64,000 nucleotides of DNA from Rhizobium sp. SL86 (GTDB lineage: Bacteria > Pseudomonadota > Alphaproteobacteria > Rhizobiales > Rhizobiaceae), in contig NZ_JAPPRJ010000009.1 in assembly GCF_026672545.1 (NCBI RefSeq), forward strand, positions 496,001 through 560,000, written 5' to 3'. This document shows positions 56,601 to 64,000 of this stretch, one piece after another; position 1 is the stretch's first letter; every line of letters begins with the position of its first letter. The position numbers were made by a program, and so were the translations under genes. The notes beneath the pieces were generated by a model that was not told the origin of the DNA, did no database searches, and saw only the letters and a list, made by a program, of their open reading frames with translations.

Positions 56601-59600
56601 GAGACCATGTCCGAGACGCTCACAAAGGGTCACGATCGGATCGAAACCGATCTCGGCCGCCGCATGAACGAGCTCGGCGAGATCGTCGGTGGCGCCGGCG
56701 ACCGGCTTGCCGAAACCTTTGACGACCGGACCATGGCGCTCACCACCACGCTGTCGGTCAATGAGGATCGCCTGTCGAACCTCATCGACACGCGCATCGA
56801 GACCATGTCGGAAACGTTGGCGAAGGGCCACGATCGGATCGAGGGCAACCTCGGTCGCCGCATCGATGCGCTCGGCGACATCGTCGGCGGAGCAAGCGAG
56901 CGTATTGCCGAGACGCTGGACGACCGGGCCCTCACGCTCTCGACCTCGCTGGCGATCGGCGAGGAACGGCTGGTTTCCGCCCTGGACGACAAGACAAGCT
57001 CGATCCTTTCGACCATCGATACCGCCGACAATCGCGTTGCCGAAAGTTTTGCCGCCCATGGCGACGCGCTGCGCGCGACCTATGATCAGAACCAGGAGCG
57101 TCTCGGCCGCACGCTTGCGGAACGCAATGCGGAAATCGCACGCACCCTGTCCTTCGGCAGCGAGGTCATCGACCGCAGCGTCGGTTCGGCCGCCGGCCGC
57201 ATCGAGAATGCCCTGTCCTCCAGCACGCAGCGTTTCGAAAGCAGTCTCGGCGATGGCATTGCGCGCGTCGAAGGCCTGCTCGGCGACGGCGAACGCAAGA
57301 TCTCGACCGTGGTGTCGTCCGCGCACGAACAGATGGCCGAAACGCTCGATCAGCGCCACGACCAGTTGCGCGCCACCCTGGATGAGCGCCGTCAGATGAT
57401 TGCCGGCACGCTCGCCGACGCCAATGAGCAGATCAACGACCTGCTCTTCGACCAGGCGACGAACATCGGCACGACGATCGCCACCAGCGCCGGCATGCTG
57501 GAATTGTCGCTCGAAAACCAGCAGGACGTGCTGCGCGGTGTCATCGACACGGCCGGTCAGGATCTCGACGCACGTCTGCGCACGACGGCCGGTGATATTG
57601 CCGGTCGCCTTGGCGAGGCTGCCCGCGAAATCTCCACCTCGGCCGACACCTTCTCCAGCCGTGTCGAACAGACGGTCGGCGGCGTGTCCTCGACGCTGGA
57701 CGAAACCGGCCGGCGCATCGAAGGCACGTTTGCCGGCCTGGAAGACCGGATGCGCGTTCAGGTCGAGGCCGTCAGCGGCGTCGTCGATACCGCCGGTCGC
57801 ACCCTCTCCGAACGCCTGGCCGAACGCGCCAGCGAACTGGAGCGCATCAGCAACACCAGCGTCGGCCGCCTGGCGGAAACCGTCGAGCGTGGCACCTCCG
57901 AATTCGAACGCATTTCCGGCGAGGCCAACGAGCGCATCACCGGCGCCTTCGACAGCGGAACCGCCCGTGTCGACGAGCGCCTCACCACCATGGACAAGGC
58001 GATCACCATCGGCCTCGACAACGTCTCGCGCACCATCGAGGGCAAGGCGTCTACCCTCGCCTCGTCGCTGCGCGATGCCGTGACGACGGCCGCCCGCGAA
58101 CTCGACACGGAAGCCATGCGCTCTGCCGAGGAACTGTCGCGGCTCAGCGCCCAGTTCTCGGCGGACGTCGAGGCACGCAATGCCGATTTTGCCCGCGCCC
58201 TGGAAGAACGCTCCAGCGAGATCGCCGGTCGCATCGGCGAGACCCAGAACCGGTTGGCCGGACAGGCCGCCGCCGTGGCCCAGGCCTTCTCCGAAGCCGG
58301 CAACTCGATCATGCACAAGGTTTCCGAAGCGGAAAACCTGGTCCGCCGGCAGGTCGGCAACATCACCGGTTCGCTCGACGAAGCCGGCCGCGAACTCGAT
58401 GCGCGTGGCGAAGCCATCCGCACCTCGCTCGCTCAGACGGCAGACAACGTGAACGCCGCCCTGCAGTCCGTCGATCAGTCTCTCGCCGGACACAGCGAGA
58501 GCCTGCGCTCCTCGCTGTCGCAGACGGCTGGCGAGATCAACGCCGCCATGGCCGCCGTCGACAAGGCGCTCGAAGCCCGCGGCGAAGCGATCCGCGCAAG
58601 CCTCGACAACCGCTCGCGTGACCTCAATTCCATGCTCGCCTCCCGCTCGGCGGAACTGTCGCGCCTGATCGACGAAAAGGCCAAGCCGCTGGTCGACCAG
58701 TATGCCGAGACCGGCCGAAGCGCCGCCGAACGGCTGGCATCGGCTGCCGGCGAAAGCACGGAACGGCTGGTGGCCGCAGCCCAGCTCAACGCCCAGCGCC
58801 TGCGCCAGGAAAACGGCGCACTGGTCGAAGCGATCACCGCCCGCACCAACGACACGCTCTCGGCGATCAGCGAGCGCACCCAGCAGGCCGCTGGCGCGCT
58901 GCGCCATGTCGAGCAGGGTCTGGCCGCCAACGTCAACGATCTCATCACGCGTCTGGAAAACAGCAATACCGGCATTGCGGCGCTCGTGGAAACCGCCGCA
59001 CGCGAAATCGGCGTCACCATCGACCGCGCAACGGAGCAGCTTTCCGCTGCCGACCAGAAGCTCGATGCGACGGCGAACCGCTTCAGCGAAAAGACCAGCC
59101 AGGCCGCAGACATGGTCTCGAGCTCCAGCCGTCTCCTGGAAAACAACGTCGATCGCCTGTCGCACATTTCCGGCCAGACGCTGACGCAGGTCGGCGGCAT
59201 CGTCGGTCGTTTTGACGAATATACGAAGGTGCTCGATCAGGCGGCGGAGCTTCTCGGGGCTGCGCAGTCCAATCTCGCCAGCACACTCAGCGAACGCCAG
59301 GATGCGCTGCGCAACCTCTCCGTCGGCCTCGTCAAGCGGTCGGAAGAGATCGAAGCCAATATGCGCAATCTCTCGGTCGTCGTGGACGGCGCCTTCCGCC
59401 AGACGGAAGAGCGCACGATGGAAGTCGGCCAGCGCCTGCGCGCCGATCTGCAGGGCTCGCTCGCCGAAATCGGCCGTGGCCTCAGTGAAACCGAACAGCG
59501 CGCCGCAAGAACGGCGGAAGGCATGCGGGCGGCCCTCATGGGTGCCGGCGAGGAGGCAACCCAGTCCATCGAGAGCACCCTCTCCTCGGCGGAAAAGCGC

Positions 59601-60689
59601 TCGCGCCAGCTCGCAGACAATATCCGCAACGGTATCGCCGGCTCCCTGACCGATGTCGAACGGCTGCTCTCCGATGCCGCCGGCAAGTCGGATCTTGCCG
59701 CCGCCCACCTGCGCGATGCGCTGCAGCAGGCCGTCGAGGACGCCATTTCCCGCTTTTCGGGCGCCACCGACGAGATCCGCCGCTCGGCAAACGAGATCCG
59801 CCGCGAACTGGACGACACGCGCCAGGAACTGAAGCGCGGCGCCTTCGATCTGCCGGAAGAGGCAAAGGAAAGCGCTGCCGCAATGCGCCGCGCCGTCTCC
59901 GAACAGATCAAGGCGCTTCAGGACATTTCGGCGCTTGTCGGAAAGTCCGCGCAGACGCTCGAAATCTCGCAGCCGGCTCCGGCCCGCCCGGCGGCCCAGG
60001 TCGCTCCCCAGCCGGCCCCGCAGCCCGCGCCCCAGCCGGCACCCGTCCGCCAGCAGGCGCCGATCGCCCCGGTTGCGGCACCCCGTGCACCGGTTGCCCC
60101 GCCGCAGCCCGCCCCCCGCTCAGATGTTGCAGGCAATGGCCTGCGTGGCAGCCTGCCGGCAGAACGCACCGTCGCGGTTCCCCCGCGCCAGCCGGAACCG
60201 CCACGTTCGGAAACCGGTGGCTGGATCAGCGATCTCCTGCGCGCAGCCTCGCGTGAGGAGCAGGACGAGGTTCAGCCGGTACGCCAGCAGGCTCCGCGTG
60301 CCGCCGAAGCGCAGCCGCGCGCCACTGACCAGCGCAATCCGCGCCACATGGTCGAATCGCTAAACTCGCTCTCCGTCGATATCGCCCGCGCCATCGATCA
60401 CGATGCCTCGGTCGACCTCTGGCGGCGTTACCAGCGCGGCGAACGCGACGTCTTCACCCGTCGCCTCTACACGCTGAAGGGTCAGCAGACCTTTGACGAG
60501 ATCCAGCGCAAGTACCAGCGCGAGCCGGAATTCCGCACCGCGGTCGACCGTTACATCGCCGATTTCGAAAAGCTTTTGGCCGACGTCGCCCGTACCGACC
60601 GCGACCGCAGCGTCACGCAGAGTTATCTCACCTCGGACACCGGCAAGGTCTACACCATGCTGGCCCACGCTTCCGGTCGCTTCAACTGA
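53643..60689 (+). CDS. Giant growth-pole ring protein (GPR/RgsE-like)
   Basis: A 2348-residue protein matching the apolipoprotein-like growth pole ring protein of Agrobacterium tumefaciens and RgsE of Sinorhizobium meliloti, which forms a ring at the growing pole and is required for polar growth and rod shape. Layout: charged N-terminus (1-115), two membrane segments (about 122-143 and 159-181), a huge heptad-rich helical region to about 2100 that includes six tandem 66-residue repeats (727-1118), a Pro/Ala/Gln linker (about 2105-2165), and a conserved C-terminal domain (about 2230-2348, with DLWRRYQRGERDVFTRRLY). ATG 53643 has GAGG 9 nt upstream. A terminator follows. Confidence 0.9.
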   Translation: MAKKPHGESIDETAFQALEDALKIDFSDDPQPRATPKTPKATSTSPSREASVQETPEQRGQAAPRRTRTPEASQPQRAQAAEAVAPKSPSFEPANDSGRRATTAILRSLESGSMRSALRNAGIVSLLWTIGGIGFAQLLYGGQMWSVSSVAELVSMPGVVAIFVGILVPVMLFFAFAIMMARAQDLRNAARSMAEVALRLAEPETIATDRIMSVGQAVRREVSAMNEGIERTIARATELETLVHSEVSALERSYADNELRVRGLVHELGSERDAIVNHAERIRSSIVDAHDQLKEDLSLATEEIAVRLATSGEAFASMIETRSATIMEKSNAAGEALGSLLSAKTDSLIKALNASGSSLANEFDTRLAQLGSTLSSRGDEILKSFETRASTLDASTEKLNAALADRTRMLNETLLARTREINDTLTSGERTIGGTLGTVLTNLNRSLEEKGASFRQSLQSAADDTIMDLDLRTGMFEERLQGTIGQLSATFDRGLDDFTQAFDSRAGSLGSKLTESLQRISATVNGGSDSIEGILSTSIERLGSTLTDHSLTLATTLGTSQEVLEATMKRGSSQIDEVLDSRTRKLTAELEERNRTLTEGLDTRSRALVQDFDTRSRALIDDLDDRNIQLASSLAAQSAVLTENVASAHERIDAVMSEQTQAFTSALDQSQSRFAETVSNRSAAIVDAVTGSQKQFADVLDAKTAALENAVVGAPERLSSLLDSRIDSMSNVLSRGHDRIETDLGRRMNELGEIVGGAGDRIAETFDDRTMALTTTLSVSEDRLSGLIETMSDTLSRGQKQIEDNLGRRVNELGEIVGGAGERIAETFDDRTFALTTTLSVNEDRLSNLIDTRIETMSETLAKGHDRIETDLGRRMNELGEIVGGAGERIAETFDDRTFALTTTLSVNEDRLSNLIDTRIETMSETLAKGHDRIETDLGRRMNELGEIVGGAGDRLAETFDDRTMALTTTLSVNEDRLSNLIDKRIETMSETLTKGHDRIETDLGRRMNELGEIVGGAGDRLAETFDDRTMALTTTLSVNEDRLSNLIDTRIETMSETLAKGHDRIEGNLGRRIDALGDIVGGASERIAETLDDRALTLSTSLAIGEERLVSALDDKTSSILSTIDTADNRVAESFAAHGDALRATYDQNQERLGRTLAERNAEIARTLSFGSEVIDRSVGSAAGRIENALSSSTQRFESSLGDGIARVEGLLGDGERKISTVVSSAHEQMAETLDQRHDQLRATLDERRQMIAGTLADANEQINDLLFDQATNIGTTIATSAGMLELSLENQQDVLRGVIDTAGQDLDARLRTTAGDIAGRLGEAAREISTSADTFSSRVEQTVGGVSSTLDETGRRIEGTFAGLEDRMRVQVEAVSGVVDTAGRTLSERLAERASELERISNTSVGRLAETVERGTSEFERISGEANERITGAFDSGTARVDERLTTMDKAITIGLDNVSRTIEGKASTLASSLRDAVTTAARELDTEAMRSAEELSRLSAQFSADVEARNADFARALEERSSEIAGRIGETQNRLAGQAAAVAQAFSEAGNSIMHKVSEAENLVRRQVGNITGSLDEAGRELDARGEAIRTSLAQTADNVNAALQSVDQSLAGHSESLRSSLSQTAGEINAAMAAVDKALEARGEAIRASLDNRSRDLNSMLASRSAELSRLIDEKAKPLVDQYAETGRSAAERLASAAGESTERLVAAAQLNAQRLRQENGALVEAITARTNDTLSAISERTQQAAGALRHVEQGLAANVNDLITRLENSNTGIAALVETAAREIGVTIDRATEQLSAADQKLDATANRFSEKTSQAADMVSSSSRLLENNVDRLSHISGQTLTQVGGIVGRFDEYTKVLDQAAELLGAAQSNLASTLSERQDALRNLSVGLVKRSEEIEANMRNLSVVVDGAFRQTEERTMEVGQRLRADLQGSLAEIGRGLSETEQRAARTAEGMRAALMGAGEEATQSIESTLSSAEKRSRQLADNIRNGIAGSLTDVERLLSDAAGKSDLAAAHLRDALQQAVEDAISRFSGATDEIRRSANEIRRELDDTRQELKRGAFDLPEEAKESAAAMRRAVSEQIKALQDISALVGKSAQTLEISQPAPARPAAQVAPQPAPQPAPQPAPVRQQAPIAPVAAPRAPVAPPQPAPRSDVAGNGLRGSLPAERTVAVPPRQPEPPRSETGGWISDLLRAASREEQDEVQPVRQQAPRAAEAQPRATDQRNPRHMVESLNSLSVDIARAIDHDASVDLWRRYQRGERDVFTRRLYTLKGQQTFDEIQRKYQREPEFRTAVDRYIADFEKLLADVARTDRDRSVTQSYLTSDTGKVYTMLAHASGRFN
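55821..56996 (+). repeat. Six-unit tandem repeat within the GPR gene
   Basis: Units begin at 55821, 56007, 56205, 56403, 56601 and 56799. The first is 186 bp (four codons short); the rest are exactly 198 bp (66 codons). Units 2-5 share LGEIVGGAGxR and ALTTTLSVNEDRLSNLID almost without change at the DNA level; units 1 and 6 are more divergent. Confidence 0.93.
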
Positions 60690-60719
60690 GGCGCTGACGG
60701 CACACCACCCAGTCTTGCG

Positions 60720-60747
60720 ACGGCCGCCCCAAACGGGCGGCCGTTTG
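60720..60747 (+). terminator. Intrinsic terminator after GPR
   Basis: ACGGCCGCCC and GGGCGGCCGT form a 10-bp stem with a 5-nt loop, followed by a short T-rich run. The rest of the gap to 60915 shows no gene. Confidence 0.7.
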
Positions 60748-60915
60748 CGTTGGGGGGCACCGTTGGGCTGGGGGCGGCCGTGCGGCACCGGTAGCGACGG
60801 TCTCCTGAGGCGGAAAACAGGGAACAGGATGCGCCCACAACACGGGCAGCCAATGGAGGGTATCAGTCGGCCGGCGGATGTCAGCGCATAACGGTCGAAG
60901 TCAATCGGGCCTCTT

Positions 60916-61542
60916 CTACGCCCGCCTAGTGAAGGCCAGCATCCCCGCCGCACCAAGCATCAGTGCGCCTGTCATCCGATTCAGCAGAAGCATCCGCTTC
61001 GCGGATGGCTGCAAGGAACGAATAATGCTGCCAGCTAACGCCCATCCCATTGCAGCGATAAATTCCAGGGCGATATAAATCGCCCCCAGCACGATAAGCT
61101 GCACCGTGAAGGAGCTTTCGCCGCCCCGTGTGATGAACTGTGGCACGAACGCTGTGAACAACAGGACAGCCTTGGGATTGGTCATGGCAACTAGAAACTC
61201 GCGCCGCGCCAAATCGTAGGTTCTCTGCGCACCGCGAGTATCGTCTGCGGACCCGTGATTGCGGGCGATTATCATCGTGACGCTGAGGTGAACAAGGTAA
61301 ACCACGCCCGCCCATTTGATGATCTGGAACGCAATTTCGGATGTCTCCAAAAGTGCACCGAGGCCCACGATGACGATGGCGATCATGATAACGAAGGCGA
61401 GGCATCGCCCGAGGAGAGCGATAGCCGATGGCAGAAAACCTTGCCGACTACCATTGGCAAAAGCGAGAAGGTTGTTCGCGCCCGGGGAGGCTGCTACGAC
61501 TGCGGCGGCAGGCAGAAAAAGTAGGATTTGAACGAGTGTCAT
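60916..61542 (-). CDS. LysE/RhtB-family exporter
   Basis: A 208-residue inner-membrane protein with about six hydrophobic segments of the LysE/RhtB amino-acid exporter family. SPGANNLLAFANGSRQG is the typical first loop, and AMTNPKAVLLFTAFVPQF is the conserved helix 4 signature. ATG 61542 follows AGGA by 7 nt. The exported amino acid is not evident. Its codon use and GC are slightly lower than its neighbours, but not enough to claim transfer. Confidence 0.88.
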   Translation of the reverse strand: MTLVQILLFLPAAAVVAASPGANNLLAFANGSRQGFLPSAIALLGRCLAFVIMIAIVIVGLGALLETSEIAFQIIKWAGVVYLVHLSVTMIIARNHGSADDTRGAQRTYDLARREFLVAMTNPKAVLLFTAFVPQFITRGGESSFTVQLIVLGAIYIALEFIAAMGWALAGSIIRSLQPSAKRMLLLNRMTGALMLGAAGMLAFTRRA

Positions 61543-61609
61543 AGCCAAATCCTGCCTCTGCTGATGACGGCGGAAGCGCCTGTCCCTGCGAATCAACAAG
61601 ACCGCCGCC

Positions 61610-62230
61610 TCAGAGCGATTTCAGCGTCCAGTCGACAATCTCGGCCCCCACCTTGGCAAAGGCCGTGTTGATCGCCGCCACGAACTGCGCATTCTCCGAA
61701 CCGCGCACCGGCACGGTCGCCTGGAACACCTTCTGGGCCCTGACGCTGCCATTGCGGTCGTTGAGGATTTTTGCCGAAATCTCGACCCGGGCGACATCCG
61801 CCCCGCTGGTGTCAATCTCGAAGGCGCGGATGTCGGTCACCACCTGGTAATCGATCGCGAGCCCCTGCCCCGGCTGGCCGACGCCGCCGAGCTTGCCGGT
61901 GTTTTCGAAGGCCTCGACGAGCTTCGACTGCACCATGCGCGGCAGGCTGTCGCCCCATTGCGAATTGGCGAGGTATTGGATCTCGGACGGCGAGACGCGC
62001 ACCAGCACTTGCGAACTGTCGAGCGACTTCAGGGCGGTTGGCACCGGTACCAGGATCTGCCGGTTGCGGGCGGACGGCCCGTCGGCAATCGGCGACACCG
62101 ACAGGTCGAAAGTGTCGTTGTTGGCCGCGGTACCGCAGCCGGAAAGGAGTGCCGCGGTCAGCGGCAGCACGAGCAGGATCCGCGGGATCGAACGGTTGTC
62201 GAGTTCACTTGCCACGGTCTTGTCCCTCAT
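61610..62230 (-). CDS. ABC-transport auxiliary lipoprotein (PqiC/YmbA-like)
   Basis: A 206-residue lipoprotein with lipobox LLSGC (Cys near residue 32). It matches the ABC-type transport auxiliary lipoprotein family related to PqiC/YmbA, the outer-membrane part of MCE lipid-transport systems. It is the last gene of the mla-like operon. ATG 62230 follows AGGA at 8 nt; starts at 62254 or 62257, overlapping the mlaD stop, are possible. Confidence 0.85.
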   Translation of the reverse strand: MRDKTVASELDNRSIPRILLVLPLTAALLSGCGTAANNDTFDLSVSPIADGPSARNRQILVPVPTALKSLDSSQVLVRVSPSEIQYLANSQWGDSLPRMVQSKLVEAFENTGKLGGVGQPGQGLAIDYQVVTDIRAFEIDTSGADVARVEISAKILNDRNGSVRAQKVFQATVPVRGSENAQFVAAINTAFAKVGAEIVDWTLKSL

Positions 62231-62253
62231 GGTCGTTATCCTGCCTGGCTTCA

Positions 62254-63624
62254 TCAACGGCGCGTCCTGCCGTCATATTCCTTGACGGTCTCGCCGCCGA
62301 AGATCAAGCGCTGCGGGTTTTGGTCGAAATTGGTGATCGTGCGGTTGAGATTGTCCACCGCCTGCCGGGTATCGGTGATCAGCGACTGGACGTCCCTGAG
62401 ACCGGTGCCGGAGAAGCGGGTCAGGTTGTCGGCAATCGGGCCGATGCGGGCGTTCAGGTTGTCAGCCGTCGCGCGGATCGATTCGAGCGTCTTCTGGGCT
62501 TCGGCAAACAGACCTTGGGAATCGGTTCCGCTCACCATGCCGTCAACTTTCGCCAGAATGCCATCGACACGGTTGGAGGCCTGGTTCAGCTTCTGCGCCA
62601 GTTCGGTGAAGTTTTCGATCGCCCGGTTGATCTCGTCGCGTTTGGCGGCAACGCCATCGACAACGTCACGCGCCGAGGCGATCGCGCCGCGGGCATCGGC
62701 AGAGGCTGCCGTGATATCGGACACGGCGCGGTTCACCTGATCCGGATCGACGGCCGCCAGCAGGCTGTCTGCCCGCTTCAGCACCACCTGCGCATCGGCA
62801 CTCGCCTGGTTGAAGCCCGAGGCGGCGTCCTTCACCTCGGTCATGATGTCGCCGAGCTGGCCCGTAGCATTGGCGACGTCACCCGACACCTTTTCGGCAT
62901 TGGAAAGGATATTGTTGACCTTCTGCGCATCCACGGCGCGCACCAGACTGTCGACGGCGCTGAGTGTCGAATCGAGGCGCTCTGACACCGTGTTGAACGT
63001 GCCGGAGAGCGACGACAGGCTCTGCAGGAATTCGTCGATCGCGCCGGAATTTTCGCTGAGCGCCGCCGTGAAGGTTTCCGCATGGCGGATCGTCTGCGTC
63101 AGCGGCCCGCGCGCATCGGTCACGAACCCCTGGATCTGGCCGATGGCGTCGTCGGCGCGCTGCAGGATCTTGTCGGCGGTCGCCAGAAGGTTGGTGACGC
63201 TCGACTGGTCGGCGATCAGCACGGCAGGGCGCCCGGTCTCCTCCGCCTTCCGCAGCAGGTTCTCCTCGCCCGTCTTGCCGCCGGAGAGTTCGATATAGGC
63301 GGCCCCCGTCAGGCCCTGCACTTCCAGCACCGCCTTGGTGGACGGATAGACCGGTGCCGTCGTCTGCACCTCGGTAAAGGCGATCGAATAACGCGGATCG
63401 TCGGGATCGATCCGCAGGCTCCGGACGGTACCCACCGCAATGCCGTTGAAGCGCACAGCGGATCCCACCGAAAGACCGTTGGCAGAGCCCGGAATGCGGA
63501 TCGCGAGTTCAGCCGTCGGCCCACCGCGGCCATACTGGGCCATCCAGTAGACGAAGCCGAAGGCGGCAAGAACGACCAGCAGCGTGAAGAAGCCGACAAG
63601 GGCGTAATTGGCTTTAGTTTCCAT
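62254..63624 (-). CDS. MCE-family lipid-transport protein (MlaD-like)
   Basis: A 456-residue protein with one N-terminal membrane segment (about residues 8-30), an MCE domain (about 38-120; IPGSANGLSVGSAVRFNGIAVG and VLEVQGLTGAAYIELSGG) and a long helical C-terminal half. MCE proteins form periplasmic rings or tunnels that carry phospholipids between membranes. At 456 residues it is much longer than E. coli MlaD (183), as is usual for rhizobial members. AGGAAA precedes the ATG. It begins 5 bp after the ATPase gene. Confidence 0.9.
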   Translation of the reverse strand: METKANYALVGFFTLLVVLAAFGFVYWMAQYGRGGPTAELAIRIPGSANGLSVGSAVRFNGIAVGTVRSLRIDPDDPRYSIAFTEVQTTAPVYPSTKAVLEVQGLTGAAYIELSGGKTGEENLLRKAEETGRPAVLIADQSSVTNLLATADKILQRADDAIGQIQGFVTDARGPLTQTIRHAETFTAALSENSGAIDEFLQSLSSLSGTFNTVSERLDSTLSAVDSLVRAVDAQKVNNILSNAEKVSGDVANATGQLGDIMTEVKDAASGFNQASADAQVVLKRADSLLAAVDPDQVNRAVSDITAASADARGAIASARDVVDGVAAKRDEINRAIENFTELAQKLNQASNRVDGILAKVDGMVSGTDSQGLFAEAQKTLESIRATADNLNARIGPIADNLTRFSGTGLRDVQSLITDTRQAVDNLNRTITNFDQNPQRLIFGGETVKEYDGRTRR

Positions 63625-63629
63625 GGCTC

Positions 63630-64000
63630 TTACTTTCCTGGCGCCGCGCTGTGGGAGGCGTCGTCGGTTACGATTGACCGGGCCCGCTTGCCCCGGAAAT
63701 AGGATTGAACCCACGCATCATCGCAGGCGAGCATGTCATCGAGCGTGCCCTCGACCAGAACCCGCTTCTGTCCCAGAACCGCGATCCGGTCGCAGACGGA
63801 AAACAGGCTGTCGAGGTCGTGCGTCACCATATAGACGGTGAGGCCCAGCGTGTCGCGCAGCCTGGCGATCAGCTGGTCGAATTCGGCAGCGCCGATCGGA
63901 TCGAGGCCGGAGGTCGGCTCGTCGAGGAAAACGAGATCCGGATCGAGCGCCAGCGCTCGGGCAAGCGCTGCACGCTTGATCATGCCGCCGGAGAGTTCGG
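63630..64000 (-). CDS. ABC transporter ATPase (MlaF-like), C-terminal part
   Basis: The visible 123 residues are the C-terminal part of an ABC ATPase; the gene continues beyond the right edge. The signature LSGGM is at the edge, followed by Walker B LVFLDEPTSGLDP and the switch histidine in VTHDLD. The context with MlaD and the auxiliary lipoprotein identifies it as the energy unit of a lipid-transport system. A permease gene (MlaE) is expected just outside the window. Confidence 0.9.
   Translation of the reverse strand, partial: ELSGGMIKRAALARALALDPDLVFLDEPTSGLDPIGAAEFDQLIARLRDTLGLTVYMVTHDLDSLFSVCDRIAVLGQKRVLVEGTLDDMLACDDAWVQSYFRGKRARSIVTDDASHSAAPGK

Noticed and set aside
54591..59708. A 1705-codon open frame antisense to GPR
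   Set aside because: It mirrors the repetitive, GC-biased GPR reading frame; its translation is low-complexity and follows GPR's repeats, and GPR is clearly the coding strand.
60916..61542. Horizontal transfer of the LysE exporter
   Set aside because: Base composition is slightly lower than around it, but there are no flanking repeats or mobile genes, and membrane proteins often differ in composition.

Overview
The window reads as chromosomal core DNA of an alphaproteobacterium, most likely Rhizobiaceae (Rhizobium/Agrobacterium/Ensifer group). The evidence is high GC, dense genes with 1-4 bp stop/start overlaps, a GAAC-type recA SOS box, TTAA-N7-TTAAC (CtrA-type) sites, a CckA hybrid kinase beside an orphan FliO-like gene, a cysteine-poor DksA, DUF1476 ATPase-zeta proteins, and a 2348-residue homologue of the Agrobacterium growth pole ring protein (GPR; RgsE in Sinorhizobium). 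I found no insertion sequence, prophage, tRNA, rRNA or CRISPR array.

Layout. 1-9.5 kb: 3' end of tyrS, a large AsmA-like protein, a one-cysteine Bcp peroxiredoxin, a DUF455 ferritin-like protein, an M23 peptidase behind a perfect CtrA-type box, a DEAD-box helicase with an Asp-Arg repeat tail, a Nudix hydrolase and a TfoX-N protein. 9.5-14.9 kb: a minus-strand operon for maturation of molybdenum hydroxylases (MoxR/CoxD, CoxE, two XdhC-like proteins, a molybdopterin-binding/MobA-like fusion) with a flavin reductase upstream and no hydroxylase subunits in view. 15-24 kb: an orphan amino-acid-type binding protein, rpe, purB, a tannase-family esterase, a small hydrolase, and a PAS-GGDEF-EAL protein.

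24-31.5 kb: two DUF1476 paralogues, then the purine block purC-purS-two small coiled-coil genes-purQ-lipoprotein-acyloxyacyl hydrolase-purL, followed by bolA and the monothiol glutaredoxin grxD. 31.5-43.5 kb: a Bcr/CflA-type MFS pump, an inositol-phosphatase-family enzyme, ttcA, alaS, recA, cckA, the FliO-like gene and dksA. 43.7-51.9 kb: SixA-like phosphatase, HIT-like protein, tautomerase and divergent LysR (apparent 3' frameshift), the YcjX/YcjF pair, a secreted orphan protein, the folP-folB-folK operon and a DUF922 protein.

52-64 kb: a structured gene-free stretch ending in an intrinsic terminator (possible small RNA), a [2Fe-2S] ferredoxin, an Hpt protein, the giant GPR/RgsE gene with a six-unit tandem repeat, a LysE exporter, and the end of an Mla-type lipid-transport operon (ABC ATPase, MlaD, auxiliary lipoprotein) running off the right edge.

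Two themes stand out. One is cell cycle and polar growth: cckA, the Hpt protein, GPR and the CtrA-boxed M23 peptidase. The other is purine synthesis with unusual extra genes inside the block. The least explained items are the 51.9-52.35 kb gap, the purS-purQ small-gene pair, the divergent second DUF1476 gene, the operator-like palindromes at 14944 and 20604, and the recently expanded repeat in GPR.
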